DNA from: Branchiostoma floridae
Taxonomy: Eukaryota > Chordata > Leptocardii > Amphioxiformes > Branchiostomatidae
Length of the DNA: 64,000 nucleotides
Assembly: GCF_000003815.2 (NCBI RefSeq)
Contig: NC_049979.1
Coordinates: 26,982,489-27,046,488, forward strand
Direction of reading: 5' to 3'
Under the pieces are notes generated by a model. It ran no database searches and had not been told where the DNA came from. It saw nothing but the letters and a program-made list of their open reading frames with translations. Of this stretch, positions 63,939 through 64,000 are shown in pieces. The stretch's first letter is position 1, and each line of letters begins with the position of its first letter. The position numbers and the translations under genes were made by a program.

Positions 63939-64000
63939 GACATAATAGAAACAGATATCAACAGCAATAAATGAAATGAAAAGGAAACAAATTCTAAAGC

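Overview
The window looks like a piece of a lancelet (Branchiostoma) genome. It has intron-rich animal genes with GT-AG splice sites, two ciliary-type (encephalopsin/TMT-like) opsins next to each other, and non-coding sequence packed with short foldback MITEs, tRNA-derived SINEs and decayed LINE pieces. The species call is inference from gene families and repeat style.

Layout. 0.38-0.88 kb (minus): a single-exon Bcl-2-like ORF. Just beyond its stop lie four abutting p53-type decamers. 0.9-19.5 kb: no other gene found; repeats, two dead non-LTR retrotransposon remnants, a SINE and MITEs. 19.6-25.7 kb (plus): the last four coding exons of opsin 1. Its TM1-TM3 exon was not found in the window. 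27.4-35.8 kb (minus): a complete nine-exon carboxylesterase (602 aa deduced) with signal peptide, Ser/Glu/His triad and a C-terminal KEEL. 40.0-49.2 kb (plus): a complete five-exon opsin 2 (375 aa deduced) with unusual changes at conserved opsin positions. 49.2-54.1 kb: no gene seen, several MITEs. 54.1-63.3 kb (minus): the last nine exons of an SLC35F6-type transporter whose 5' end lies beyond the right edge.

Exon joins were worked out by hand. In the esterase and opsin 2 the exon lengths sum to whole codons (1809 and 1128 nt). The SLC35F6 exons in the window sum to 771 nt. Opsin 1 needs 1 nt from a missing upstream exon. The two opsins share intron positions and phases (1,0,0,0), so they look like tandem paralogues flanking an oppositely oriented ER esterase. 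Any shared role in retinoid handling is speculation.

The rest is mainly repeat biology: a ~255 bp tandem array, a duplicated ~0.7 kb promoter-like unit, a 118 bp higher-order repeat, a deleted mariner keeping only its N-terminal helix-turn-helix, hAT-, Harbinger- and TA-target foldback MITEs, and MITE ends lying within a few tens of bases of opsin splice sites.
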